From Legionella parisiensis (lineage in GTDB: Bacteria; Pseudomonadota; Gammaproteobacteria; Legionellales; Legionellaceae): DNA of 64,000 nt. The DNA lies in the NCBI RefSeq assembly GCF_001467945.1, contig NZ_LNYQ01000013.1:1773920-1837919 (forward strand). The letters are read 5' to 3'. Made by a program: the position numbers and the translations under genes. Each line of letters begins with the position of its first letter. Within the stretch, counting starts at the first letter, position 1. A model generated the notes under the pieces. It searched no databases, had not been told where the DNA came from, and saw nothing but the letters and a program-made list of their open reading frames with translations. Below, in pieces: positions 56,469 through 64,000 of the stretch.

Positions 56469-57914
56469 ATGGAAAATTTATCATTAAAACAATTATCTCA
56501 GGCTTTACATCATCGCAAACTCTCTAGTGTTGAATTAACGCAACACTACCTAAAGCAAATTCAAAGAAATTCCGATTTAAATGCTTTTATCAGTTTAGAT
56601 GAAGAACATGCTCTTCTTGAAGCCCAAAAAGCAGATCATCAATTAAAAAATGGGGATGATAGAATCCTAACTGGCATTCCTATGGCTCTGAAAGATTTAT
56701 TTTGTACCAAGCGTATGCCCACTACTTGTGCATCGAAAATGCTTGAACATTTCCAGTCACCCTATGAGGCAACTTTAGCCAGTAAGCTACTTGAACAAGG
56801 ATCGATTCTGATAGGTAAAACAAATATGGACGAATTTGCCATGGGCTCGTCCAATGAAAGCAGTTACTTTGGCGCGGTAAAAAATCCATGGAATAAAGAA
56901 CGGGTTCCTGGCGGTTCTTCTGGTGGTTCAGCTGCAGCCGTCGCGGCCGGTTTGATCCCTTTCGCTATAGGCTCTGACACTGGAGGTTCGATACGCCAAC
57001 CTGCTGCCCTCTGTGGAATTAGTGGAATTAAACCCACTTATGGGCTTATTTCTCGCTATGGAATGATTGCTTATGCATCCAGTCTGGATCAGGCAGGACC
57101 TTTGGCAAGAAGTGCTGAGGACCTTGCATTGGTGCTTCAAGCTATAGCAGGCTTTGATCCCAAAGACTCTACATCATCTGATACAACAATACCTGATTAT
57201 TATGCTGAACTCAATAAACCTATATCGAGATTAAAAATTGGCCTACCTTCGTGTTTTTTTCAACCCCAGGTAGAGCAAGAAATACAAGATGCAATTCTTG
57301 AAGCAGTAAAAGTTTTTGAAAGCATGGGCGCTGAAATTATTCATTTTAATTTAGAACTCCAACCTCTATGGGTACCCTGTTACTATGTAGTTGCATGCGC
57401 TGAAGCTTCATCAAATTTATCACGTTATGATGGCTTGCGTTTTGGTTATCGCAGTGCCAATGCATCAACATTAACCGATCTCATCCGCAATACTCGCAAT
57501 GAGGGCTTTGGTATCGAAGTGAAACGTCGAATTCTTACTGGAACTCATGTACTTTCATCAGGTTATTTTGATGCCTACTATTTGCAGGCACAAAAAATTC
57601 GTCGACTTATTCAGGAAGAGCTCATCACAAAATTGAATTTTGTTGACGTTATTCTGGGGCCAACATCTCCTGCGTGTGCATTTAAACTTGGTGAAAAAAT
57701 TACTGATCCAATTCAGAATTATTTGACTGACGTATTTACCGTAGCTGCTAATCTTGCTGGGCTTCCCGCAATTTCCATACCTGCAGGCTTTGCTCAAGAA
57801 TTGCCAATAGGCTTGCAACTCATGGGCAAACATTTTGGTGAAAGCCACTTACTCCAGATAGCCCATCATTATCAACAACAGACCAACTGGCATTTGGCCA
57901 GTCCAAACCAATAA
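56469..57914 (+). CDS. gatA: Asp-tRNA(Asn)/Glu-tRNA(Gln) amidotransferase subunit A
   Basis: A 481-residue amidase that supplies ammonia from glutamine. The amidase signature with the catalytic triad is visible: ALKDLFC (Lys), [15 protein letters not shown] and [13 protein letters not shown] (cis-Ser and nucleophile Ser). It is 2 nt after gatC and 9 nt before gatB. Confidence 0.97.
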   Translation: MENLSLKQLSQALHHRKLSSVELTQHYLKQIQRNSDLNAFISLDEEHALLEAQKADHQLKNGDDRILTGIPMALKDLFCTKRMPTTCASKMLEHFQSPYEATLASKLLEQGSILIGKTNMDEFAMGSSNESSYFGAVKNPWNKERVPGGSSGGSAAAVAAGLIPFAIGSDTGGSIRQPAALCGISGIKPTYGLISRYGMIAYASSLDQAGPLARSAEDLALVLQAIAGFDPKDSTSSDTTIPDYYAELNKPISRLKIGLPSCFFQPQVEQEIQDAILEAVKVFESMGAEIIHFNLELQPLWVPCYYVVACAEASSNLSRYDGLRFGYRSANASTLTDLIRNTRNEGFGIEVKRRILTGTHVLSSGYFDAYYLQAQKIRRLIQEELITKLNFVDVILGPTSPACAFKLGEKITDPIQNYLTDVFTVAANLAGLPAISIPAGFAQELPIGLQLMGKHFGESHLLQIAHHYQQQTNWHLASPNQ

Positions 57915-57923
57915 AGGTGAATT

Positions 57924-59372
57924 ATGGAATGGGATACAGTCATTGGCCTTGAAGTACATATTCAATTAAAAACAAAATCAAAACTTTTTTCTGGCGCAGC
58001 TACTGCTTTTGGCTCTGCCCCCAATTCTCAAACCTGCTTTATCGATGCAGGATTTCCTGGGGTTTTGCCGGTATTAAATCAAGAGGCAGTCATTATGGCG
58101 ATTCAGTTTGGCTTAGCTATCCAAGCTGACATTAATGATCAATCTTTCTTTGAGCGTAAAAATTATTTTTATCCAGATTTACCCAAGGGCTACCAAATCA
58201 GCCAATTTCAAAAGCCAATAGTTGGCAATGGTAAATTAACAATTGCTTTACATGACGGCAGTGAAAAAGAGGTGTTGATTGTACGTGCACATTTGGAAGA
58301 AGACGCAGGTAAATCATTACATGGAGTTCATTCAGGCTACAGTGGTATCGATCTTAATCGAGCAGGCACACCCTTATTGGAAATAGTAACTGCCCCGTGC
58401 TTGTTTTCCAGTCATGAAGCAGTAAGCTATCTCAAAAAACTGCATCAACTAGTTCAGTTTTTAGGCATTTGCGATGGGAACATGCAAGAAGGAAATTTCC
58501 GCTGTGATGTCAATCTATCCTTAAAACCTAAAGGCTCTTCTGTTTTAGGAACACGAACTGAATTGAAAAACTTGAATTCATTCCGTTTTATTGAAAAAGC
58601 CATCGCTTATGAACAAGCACGACATCAGGATATACTTGAAGGGGGACAACAAGTAATTCAAGAAACTCGTCTTTACAATCCTGACACGCATACAACACAT
58701 GCCATGCGTAGCAAAGAGAATGAGAACGATTACCGATATTTCCCAGATCCCGATTTACTACCGATACAAATTCCTCGATTCCTCATTGCTGAAGTAAAGA
58801 ATAATTTACCTGATTTACCCGATAAAATTCATGATGAATTAAAGAATATGCCCTCTCTAAATGAAGAGGATATCAATTTTATTCTTTCTTCGCCGGCAGC
58901 CCATCATTTTTTTAAATCAGTTAAAGTGCAATCCCGTGCTCCAGAAAAGATGATTATTAATTGGTTAAAGGGCCTGTATGCTGCTGCTTTAAATGAAGAG
59001 AACTTAACCTTTGATTCCCCTCGTATATCCGCAGAATTAATAGCAAATCTACTAGATAAACTGCATGATCGGGTTATTTCTTTGAACAATGCGCGAGCTA
59101 TTTTTACCTTATTATGGGCTGGCGAAACAGATATTGAAGCAATTATCGAACGTGAGGGATATCAGCAGGTAGATGATCCTGCTACTTGGGAGGAATTGAT
59201 TATAAAATTAATTCAGCAGTATCCGGAACAAGCAGCGGATTACAGAGCAGGAAAAGATAAATTATTAGCATTCTTTGTCGGGCAAATTATGAAACAAACT
59301 AAAGGGAAGGCAAATCCTGAGCAAATCAATGCCCTACTGAAAAAACATTTGGCAGGGACTAATCAATTTTGA
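57924..59372 (+). CDS. gatB: Asp-tRNA(Asn)/Glu-tRNA(Gln) amidotransferase subunit B
   Basis: A 482-residue kinase/tRNA-binding subunit that activates the mischarged tRNA. VIGLEVHIQLKTKSKLFSG at the start, YFYPDLPKGYQISQ, RAGTPLLEIV and RTELKNLNSFRF are the family blocks; the C-terminal YqeY-type part ends KGKANPEQINALL. It completes the gatCAB unit, which makes Gln-tRNA or Asn-tRNA by the indirect route. Confidence 0.97.
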   Translation: MEWDTVIGLEVHIQLKTKSKLFSGAATAFGSAPNSQTCFIDAGFPGVLPVLNQEAVIMAIQFGLAIQADINDQSFFERKNYFYPDLPKGYQISQFQKPIVGNGKLTIALHDGSEKEVLIVRAHLEEDAGKSLHGVHSGYSGIDLNRAGTPLLEIVTAPCLFSSHEAVSYLKKLHQLVQFLGICDGNMQEGNFRCDVNLSLKPKGSSVLGTRTELKNLNSFRFIEKAIAYEQARHQDILEGGQQVIQETRLYNPDTHTTHAMRSKENENDYRYFPDPDLLPIQIPRFLIAEVKNNLPDLPDKIHDELKNMPSLNEEDINFILSSPAAHHFFKSVKVQSRAPEKMIINWLKGLYAAALNEENLTFDSPRISAELIANLLDKLHDRVISLNNARAIFTLLWAGETDIEAIIEREGYQQVDDPATWEELIIKLIQQYPEQAADYRAGKDKLLAFFVGQIMKQTKGKANPEQINALLKKHLAGTNQF

Positions 59373-59587
59373 ATAAAAAGAGATTTTAATTCATACCAGA
59401 AACTCGAGGTAACTGTTCACTAATAGTGTCAGCTTAAGAAATAAACCCAGTGTAACTCATTGTAACCAGGTTGCTTGCGGTCAGGTGCGGATTGCATGCA
59501 ACCGGACTACGCAAGCTTAAATTCATCATAAAACCCTTTAGGAGTTAAAAAATGCTTCCTTTCATAAGCTTAATCAAGCAAGTTTTA

Positions 59588-61267
59588 TCAAGAATATAAC
59601 AAATCACTGGCATCTTGTTTGGCGAATGCCTGTTTTTTTATTTCCTGGTATTGCTCATAACTGTTATCTACTCCACGATAGAAATTTTCCACAATCCTAT
59701 GTACTTTATCACCAAAGACCCCTGAGGTTTTAAGCCCATGCAAATCAGAGTGAGTTGAAAATACAAGAAACCTGGAGTGTCCTTTCGTTTTCCAAGCTTC
59801 ATCAATATCCAAAAGCCGTTGCAAACTGAGCATGCGGCTTGTACCGAAATAACTACCACCTTTGGTGATTATTGTTTGAGCAGTAAAACTCATCGTTACT
59901 TTATTATGAGCAGTATTAATAATATCGTGTAAATTACTTTCAAAATTTAAACTTTTAACTTGAAGTTCAAGTTCTTTTTCTAAGGCCTTGCAATAGCTTA
60001 TCTTCTCCTGATTTCGTGATTTATGAAAAAATTTTACAGAAAATCGATCTTGCTCTTTTTCTATTGTTTCTCTATATGTTTGTATCAAGAAAATTGCTTC
60101 TTGCAGCCGCACTTTCTTTACCGCAATCGCCTCTTCAATTTTTTTGTCACTTTTCTTAGAAGGCTCTTTTGAATTGACAACGCTCAGATGGTGGTCTTCT
60201 ATTTTTCTTTGCCGGACTTCACTGCGTGCTTTACTAGCTTGCTGTAGAAAAAATTCTGCTTGTTCCTTTTTTTTCCGAATGAATTGCTCAGTCTCATCAA
60301 TAGCACGCATAGCATCTTGATGTATTACCGAGGCATCATTAATCCCTTCTTTAATTCGTTGTATTTCTTGCTCCTCACCGGTAATAAATTCGATTAATTC
60401 TTGCAGTTTCTGAACATCTGAAGGTATTAATAGAACACTAGCTTTTTCTGTGACAATACCTTCAATAGCTTTTATTTTCTGAAACCGTGTCTTTAAGTCC
60501 TTTAAGTTTGTTGCTTGACTCATAATCAATTCGAAGTTTATTATTTGCTGCTCAAGCTTGACTTGCTCCTTCTTTATTACTTCTGCAATAGGAGTTCCTT
60601 CGCATTCCGCCATGATTCCATCCATAATTCGCTTTCTTTCAACAAAATTACTTCTAAAGGTTGAGATGGATTTCTCACAAAAAAACCGATCGAAGTTAAG
60701 ATCAAACGCAGCAAGTGATTCTAGTGAATAATTTGAAAACAACTTATGGTAATCGATTTTTATTAATCTCAAGTTTTCTTCATTTACATTGATATCAGCG
60801 TTTGCCAACTCTACTAGAGACTGAGCCTTGAGGATTAGTTGTTGATTTCGAATAGCTTCTAACTCTTTTTTAAATGCACCCAGTCGCTCGACAACGTTCT
60901 TAACCAGAGTAGAGTTTTCTGTAATGTCTTGAATGGATTCATATTCATGACTTGTTTTTTGCTGCCTTGAATAAAATTGATTCAGAGAATATTTCTTACG
61001 AATAGTTGTTGTATCGATATCACCTTCCGCTGAGAGCAAAGCGAAAATCAAGGCGTTTAGGAAATCCAAATATTCTTTACTGTATTTTGAGGCATCAAAC
61101 TTGAGAGATGTGAATAACTCAATTTTTCTTTTATTGGACTCAATGAATTTTTTGAAGTTTTCATTAAACCCTATTTCAGCAAATTCATTAACTTGCTTTA
61201 GTAGAGTTTGCTCAGAGAAGATTTTTCCTGGCTTAGTATAAATAGCCCAAAGTTGCTGATTTTTCAT
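59588..61267 (-). CDS. Long coiled-coil orphan protein, candidate effector
   Basis: A 559-residue soluble protein. Residues 95-440 are predominantly charged helix with heptad-like spacing (ERLGAFKKELEAIRNQQLIL; GEEQEIQRIKEGIN; ETEQFIRKKKEQAEFFLQQA). The N-terminal 90 residues are a separate helical domain, and the C-terminal 100 residues (SFTAQTIITKGGSYFGTSRM, SRFLVFSTHSDLHG) may form a small folded domain. Long coiled coils of this kind are frequent among Dot/Icm effectors that act on host membranes and transport (such as LidA and SidC neighbours). The tail EIKKQAFAKQDASDLLYS is not strongly Glu-rich. No family is recognised; it stands alone. Confidence 0.65.
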   Translation of the reverse strand: MKNQQLWAIYTKPGKIFSEQTLLKQVNEFAEIGFNENFKKFIESNKRKIELFTSLKFDASKYSKEYLDFLNALIFALLSAEGDIDTTTIRKKYSLNQFYSRQQKTSHEYESIQDITENSTLVKNVVERLGAFKKELEAIRNQQLILKAQSLVELANADINVNEENLRLIKIDYHKLFSNYSLESLAAFDLNFDRFFCEKSISTFRSNFVERKRIMDGIMAECEGTPIAEVIKKEQVKLEQQIINFELIMSQATNLKDLKTRFQKIKAIEGIVTEKASVLLIPSDVQKLQELIEFITGEEQEIQRIKEGINDASVIHQDAMRAIDETEQFIRKKKEQAEFFLQQASKARSEVRQRKIEDHHLSVVNSKEPSKKSDKKIEEAIAVKKVRLQEAIFLIQTYRETIEKEQDRFSVKFFHKSRNQEKISYCKALEKELELQVKSLNFESNLHDIINTAHNKVTMSFTAQTIITKGGSYFGTSRMLSLQRLLDIDEAWKTKGHSRFLVFSTHSDLHGLKTSGVFGDKVHRIVENFYRGVDNSYEQYQEIKKQAFAKQDASDLLYS

Positions 61268-61556
61268 ATCAAAGACTTACGCATTAAAATAACAAGATGA
61301 CCACATTATAATCGATTTAGGCAATAAATTATACATAACACCAGTAGAATGGTTATAATGTATGCATTGGGTTCAAATTAAATCATATCCTAGGAATAAT
61401 TACTTTTGTTATTTAGCTTTGTAAATTAACTGAAATCCAGAACTTGGAAATGAGTTTTTTTTACAGTCGACTGCAAGTACAAATTTAAAATTGTTGTAAT
61501 TTAAAGAAAAAGAAACAAATCAATAGATAGATGGTTTTGGAAAAAAAATAAAAAGA

Positions 61557-61906
61557 GTCAGTCGATAAGCCGGGTTCTGTCATGGACAATCATTCATCTG
61601 GGACATGCGTCACCACATGCCTCAAGCGACCTACCCGAATCCCGTGCGGGTCACACGTAATGACTTTTCAGCCAAATGGATTCCTATTTGATCTTGCTCC
61701 GAGTGGGGTTTTCCCTGCCACGTCTGTTACCAGACGCGCGGTGCGCTCTTACCGCACCATTTCACCCTTACCTCTAAGAGGCGGTATATTTTCTGTGGCA
61801 CTTTCCGTAGGTTCACACCTCCCAGGCGTTACCTGGCACTCTACCCTTTGGAGCCCGGACTTTCCTCCCTCTGTAAACAAAGAGCGATTGCCTGACCAAC
61901 TCTGTT
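61557..61906 (-). ncRNA. rnpB: RNase P RNA (M1 RNA), bacterial class A
   Basis: On the minus strand the 5' part holds the universal CR-I stretch GAGGGAGGAAAGTCCGGGCT, then GGGTAGAGTGCCAGGTAACGC, then TAAGGGTGAAATGGTGCGGT and AAACCCCACTCGGAGCAAG. The 3' end carries GACAGAACCCGGCTTATCGA, the standard end. A T-rich stretch (CTTTTTATTTTTTTT) follows as terminator. Ends are placed by similarity and may be off by several bases. It trims the 5' leaders of pre-tRNAs. Confidence 0.95.
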
Positions 61907-61990
61907 ATCAATAGTAGCAGAGTGCCTAGCTAAAGGCCACTATATTGGGAAATTTATATATGAAAAAACCAGCGAGGTCTTTCTAATCAA

Positions 61991-62272
61991 TTAGAAATCA
62001 CGAGTTCCAATAAATTCGTCATCAAAATAACGCTTTAATTTAGTACGCAAAGTACCACGGCTTACACCAAGAACACGTGCAGCTTTTGATTGGTTGTAAC
62101 GAGTTAACTCCATAACAGTACGAAATAACGGCGCTTCAACTTCTTCAACAATTAATTGGTATAAATTTAAGTTAGAATCTTTATTGCTAACACTGGTTAA
62201 ATAGCCCTTAACAGCATGAATTACTTGATGTGAAAGTGCTTCGCTGCTTTGCACCATTGTTTCTGTGCTCAT
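61991..62272 (-). CDS. fis: Fis-family nucleoid protein
   Basis: A 93-residue DNA-binding protein. The C-terminal helix-turn-helix NQSKAARVLGVSRGTLRTKL is typical of Fis and NtrC-type regulators. The N-terminal arm and dimer helices match E. coli Fis (98 residues). L. pneumophila has several Fis paralogues that repress effector genes, so this copy may help tune the accessory genes seen here. It is a single gene, not behind dusB as in enterobacteria. Confidence 0.9.
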   Translation of the reverse strand: MSTETMVQSSEALSHQVIHAVKGYLTSVSNKDSNLNLYQLIVEEVEAPLFRTVMELTRYNQSKAARVLGVSRGTLRTKLKRYFDDEFIGTRDF

Positions 62273-62622
62273 TTAAGTCTCCTAGTACAAATTAATTAAA
62301 TAAAATTATGCCCAGTACATGCACTCACCGAACACTATGGCCTATATAGTACCAAACATCTCAAAGAGTGTAAATATTGTTTTAATGATATTCATTTCTT
62401 AAGGAAATATTAAGTCAAAAAAATTTTACCATTTTACAAGTTAAATGGACAAGGCGAATTTATTATTTAATTAATGTATTGCGGTTATTTTTTATTAAGT
62501 ATAGGAAAATAATAAGAAAATTTGCATAATTTTTACTCGATTGTTCAAAGAATTACGAAATTTTATTTATTTTTAAATTATTTTTAATAAACTGCTCATA
62601 ATTGAGTTAATTAACGATAAAG
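62273..62622. other. Very AT-rich divergent promoter region
   Basis: The 350 bases between fis and the adenosine-deaminase-like gene contain no frame or RNA I can support. Runs of A and T are long and suit binding by nucleoid proteins such as H-NS-like factors or Fis itself; this is inference. Confidence 0.4.
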
Positions 62623-63657
62623 ATGACTAGAAAACATACCAGTGATTTACATTGCCATCTTAATGGAAGCTTGAGTTTGTCGTTTCTGGAAAAAACAGCA
62701 AAAATAAATAACTGTATTGAAATATATGAAGAATTAATTCGAGTACGTACAAAATATCTCCAAAAAACAACACAACAACCAGAAAGTGGTTATTCCAAAG
62801 AGTTAATTGCGATTATTTGGAAACAGTTTAGCTTGGTGCACAAGATTATTCAGAATCTAATTGATATATCTGATGGCGTAGTCGATGTAGTAGAAAGTTC
62901 AAAAGCTAAGTACCTTGAAATCAGAACAACGCCAAAAGAAATGGCAAATGAAACGCGTGATAAATATATAGACTCATTTGTATTCGGTCTAATCCAAGCA
63001 AATCAACAAATAACGGACAAGAAAGCTGTTGGATTATTGAGCCTGGACAGAACACTGCACCATCTAGAAGATGCGAATTACTTTATCAATCGCATATTAA
63101 CAAGTCCAGATAAGGTTTTAGTCGGTTTGGATATTTCGGGAAACCCTGTAGCCAACAGAACTCTCGCAGGAAATGAGCTAGCAAAGGTAATTCAACTCGC
63201 TTTAAATAAAGGCGTGGCTGTTGCGATTCATGCTGGCGAATCCAACACTCCTCAGGAACGGCAAGATACTGATGCAGTCTTAACAGCATTAGAAGAATGG
63301 AAATCACAACACCCCTATAAGAACAAAAATCCATTGCATGGCAAAGTGCGGTTGGGTCATTGTATTTATCTAACCCCGCAACAAAAAGATCGCATTAACA
63401 AACTTGGCATTCCTATAGAGGTATGTCCCAGCTGCCACAGCAAATTGAATTGGCATCTTGAAACAGAGCCTCACCCCATTACGACAATTTATCAGGATCT
63501 CAGCGATCCCGTCGTCTTAGGTACAGATGATGAATTAATTTTCGGTGCTTCAGCCAAAGCTGAATTAAATAAATTTTTAGGCTTTTTTTCAAATAAGCAG
63601 CAATTAAGCAGAAAACAAATTAAAGAGCATCAATCAAGCTTCCGTTTTTCTTTGTAA
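62623..63657 (+). CDS. Adenosine/AMP deaminase family protein, ADAL-like
   Basis: A 344-residue metal-dependent hydrolase. The metal pair HCH (SDLHCHLNGSLS, residues 7-18), VGLDISGNP, AIHAGES (metal His and catalytic Glu), VRLGHCIYL and LGTDDELIF (metal Asp) give the full adenosine-deaminase set. The LNGS in the first motif and the GLDISG form resemble the eukaryotic ADAL/MAPDA branch, which removes the methylamino group from N6-methyl-AMP, more than ordinary adenosine deaminase. No Shine-Dalgarno is obvious. Substrate is inferred from remembered motif variants only. Confidence 0.8.
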   Translation: MTRKHTSDLHCHLNGSLSLSFLEKTAKINNCIEIYEELIRVRTKYLQKTTQQPESGYSKELIAIIWKQFSLVHKIIQNLIDISDGVVDVVESSKAKYLEIRTTPKEMANETRDKYIDSFVFGLIQANQQITDKKAVGLLSLDRTLHHLEDANYFINRILTSPDKVLVGLDISGNPVANRTLAGNELAKVIQLALNKGVAVAIHAGESNTPQERQDTDAVLTALEEWKSQHPYKNKNPLHGKVRLGHCIYLTPQQKDRINKLGIPIEVCPSCHSKLNWHLETEPHPITTIYQDLSDPVVLGTDDELIFGASAKAELNKFLGFFSNKQQLSRKQIKEHQSSFRFSL

Positions 63658-63707
63658 TATAAGTAATTTTTATTCGTGACTACCCGGAATGCTTAAAACT
63701 AAGGAAT

Positions 63708-63735
63708 CCCGGGTTGCGCTTCGCTTCATCCAGGG
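63708..63735. repeat. REP-like hairpin at right end
   Basis: CCCGGGTTG (63708-63716) pairs with CATCCAGGG (63727-63735), two mismatches, around the loop CGCTTCGCTT. It belongs with the other GCAGCCTGGGT-type palindromes. It may also end the convergent transcripts on both sides. Confidence 0.5.
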
Positions 63736-63745
63736 TACATAGCTC

Positions 63746-64000
63746 CTAATCCACAGTGAAACTTTCCCCACATCCACATTGACCTGTTTGGTTAGGGTTA
63801 TTGAAAACAAATTTATAATTTAATCCCTGCTTTACATAATCAACACTCATATTTTTCAGAAAAGGATAACTGGACTTATCAATACATGCGCTATAGTTTT
63901 CATTCAAAGCAAGAACCAAATCGCCTTCATCAGGAGCTCGTACATAATCAACGATATAAGATAAACCGGAGCAACCTGTTTTCTTTACCGATAAACGAAT
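63746..64000 (-). CDS. IscA/HesB-type iron-sulfur assembly protein, C-terminal part
   Basis: The frame is open from the right edge to TAG at 63746-63748 (84 residues visible). The three conserved Cys are in place: KKTGCSGLSYIVDYV (first) and GQCGCGESF (last two), with FVFNNPN before them. Members bind and deliver Fe-S clusters or iron (IscA, SufA, ErpA). The N-terminal 20 or so residues lie outside the window. The exact type depends on its neighbours, which cannot be seen. Confidence 0.88.
   Translation of the reverse strand: MRLSVKKTGCSGLSYIVDYVRAPDEGDLVLALNENYSACIDKSSYPFLKNMSVDYVKQGLNYKFVFNNPNQTGQCGCGESFTVD

Noticed and set aside
61582..61914. Plus-strand 110-codon frame
   Set aside because: It lies entirely on the antisense strand of the RNase P RNA.

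Overview
The window looks like part of a Legionella chromosome (Gammaproteobacteria). The DNA is AT-rich. It carries a gammaproteobacterial core gene set: a second elongation factor G, map-glnD, guaBA, minDE, fadE, argGH-argR, gatCAB, the RNase P RNA and a Fis protein. Between these lie many genes of the kind this intracellular pathogen acquires or uses against its hosts: an F-box protein ending in a CaaX box, a Fic-type protein, an ADAL-like adenosine deaminase relative, and several orphan proteins with glutamate-rich tails of the Dot/Icm type. The genus call is inference from gene families; no search was run.

Positions 1-22.5 kb are mostly accessory. They hold, in order: the N-terminal part of a large P-loop protein running off the left edge, the F-box/CaaX protein, a methyltransferase, a small secreted protein, fusA2 (EF-G2), an acyltransferase-SGNH membrane protein with an odd GC-rich in-frame insert, a coupled lipid-kinase-like/metallophosphoesterase pair, a DHFR-like/VOC pair, a Fic-type protein, a putative effector, a secreted 2H-phosphoesterase-like protein, a DUF2157-like membrane protein, a YbaK-family editing-domain gene broken or frameshifted at a classic slippery heptamer, several orphans, and a decayed MHS-family transporter. 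Gene remnants are frequent here, which fits rapid gain and loss.

Positions 22.5-28.3 kb hold transport and envelope genes: an MscS channel, an EntS-like MFS exporter, a glycine-rich lipoprotein, a DUF2490 outer-membrane protein, a secreted Tyr/Asn-rich protein and an FAD oxidoreductase. Positions 28.3-47.3 kb are mainly housekeeping: map-glnD, tadA, guaB-guaA, minD-minE without minC beside it, fadE with an alpha/beta hydrolase, a ugpA-ugpE-ugpC-DUF1189 operon without a visible ugpB, and a quinone oxidoreductase.

Positions 47.3-59.4 kb hold a CLC channel, a fused TrpE(G) anthranilate synthase, and an arginine module. In that module a polar amino-acid ABC transporter is tightly coupled to argG and argH on the minus strand, with argR divergent. 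Two ARG-box-like sites 3 bp apart lie between them, over the predicted argR promoter. gatCAB follows. Positions 59.5-64 kb hold a long coiled-coil orphan, the RNase P RNA, a Fis protein, the ADAL-like deaminase and the C-terminal part of an IscA/HesB-type iron-sulfur protein cut by the right edge. Short palindromic elements built on a GCAGCCTGGGT-like core recur between genes in the right half.
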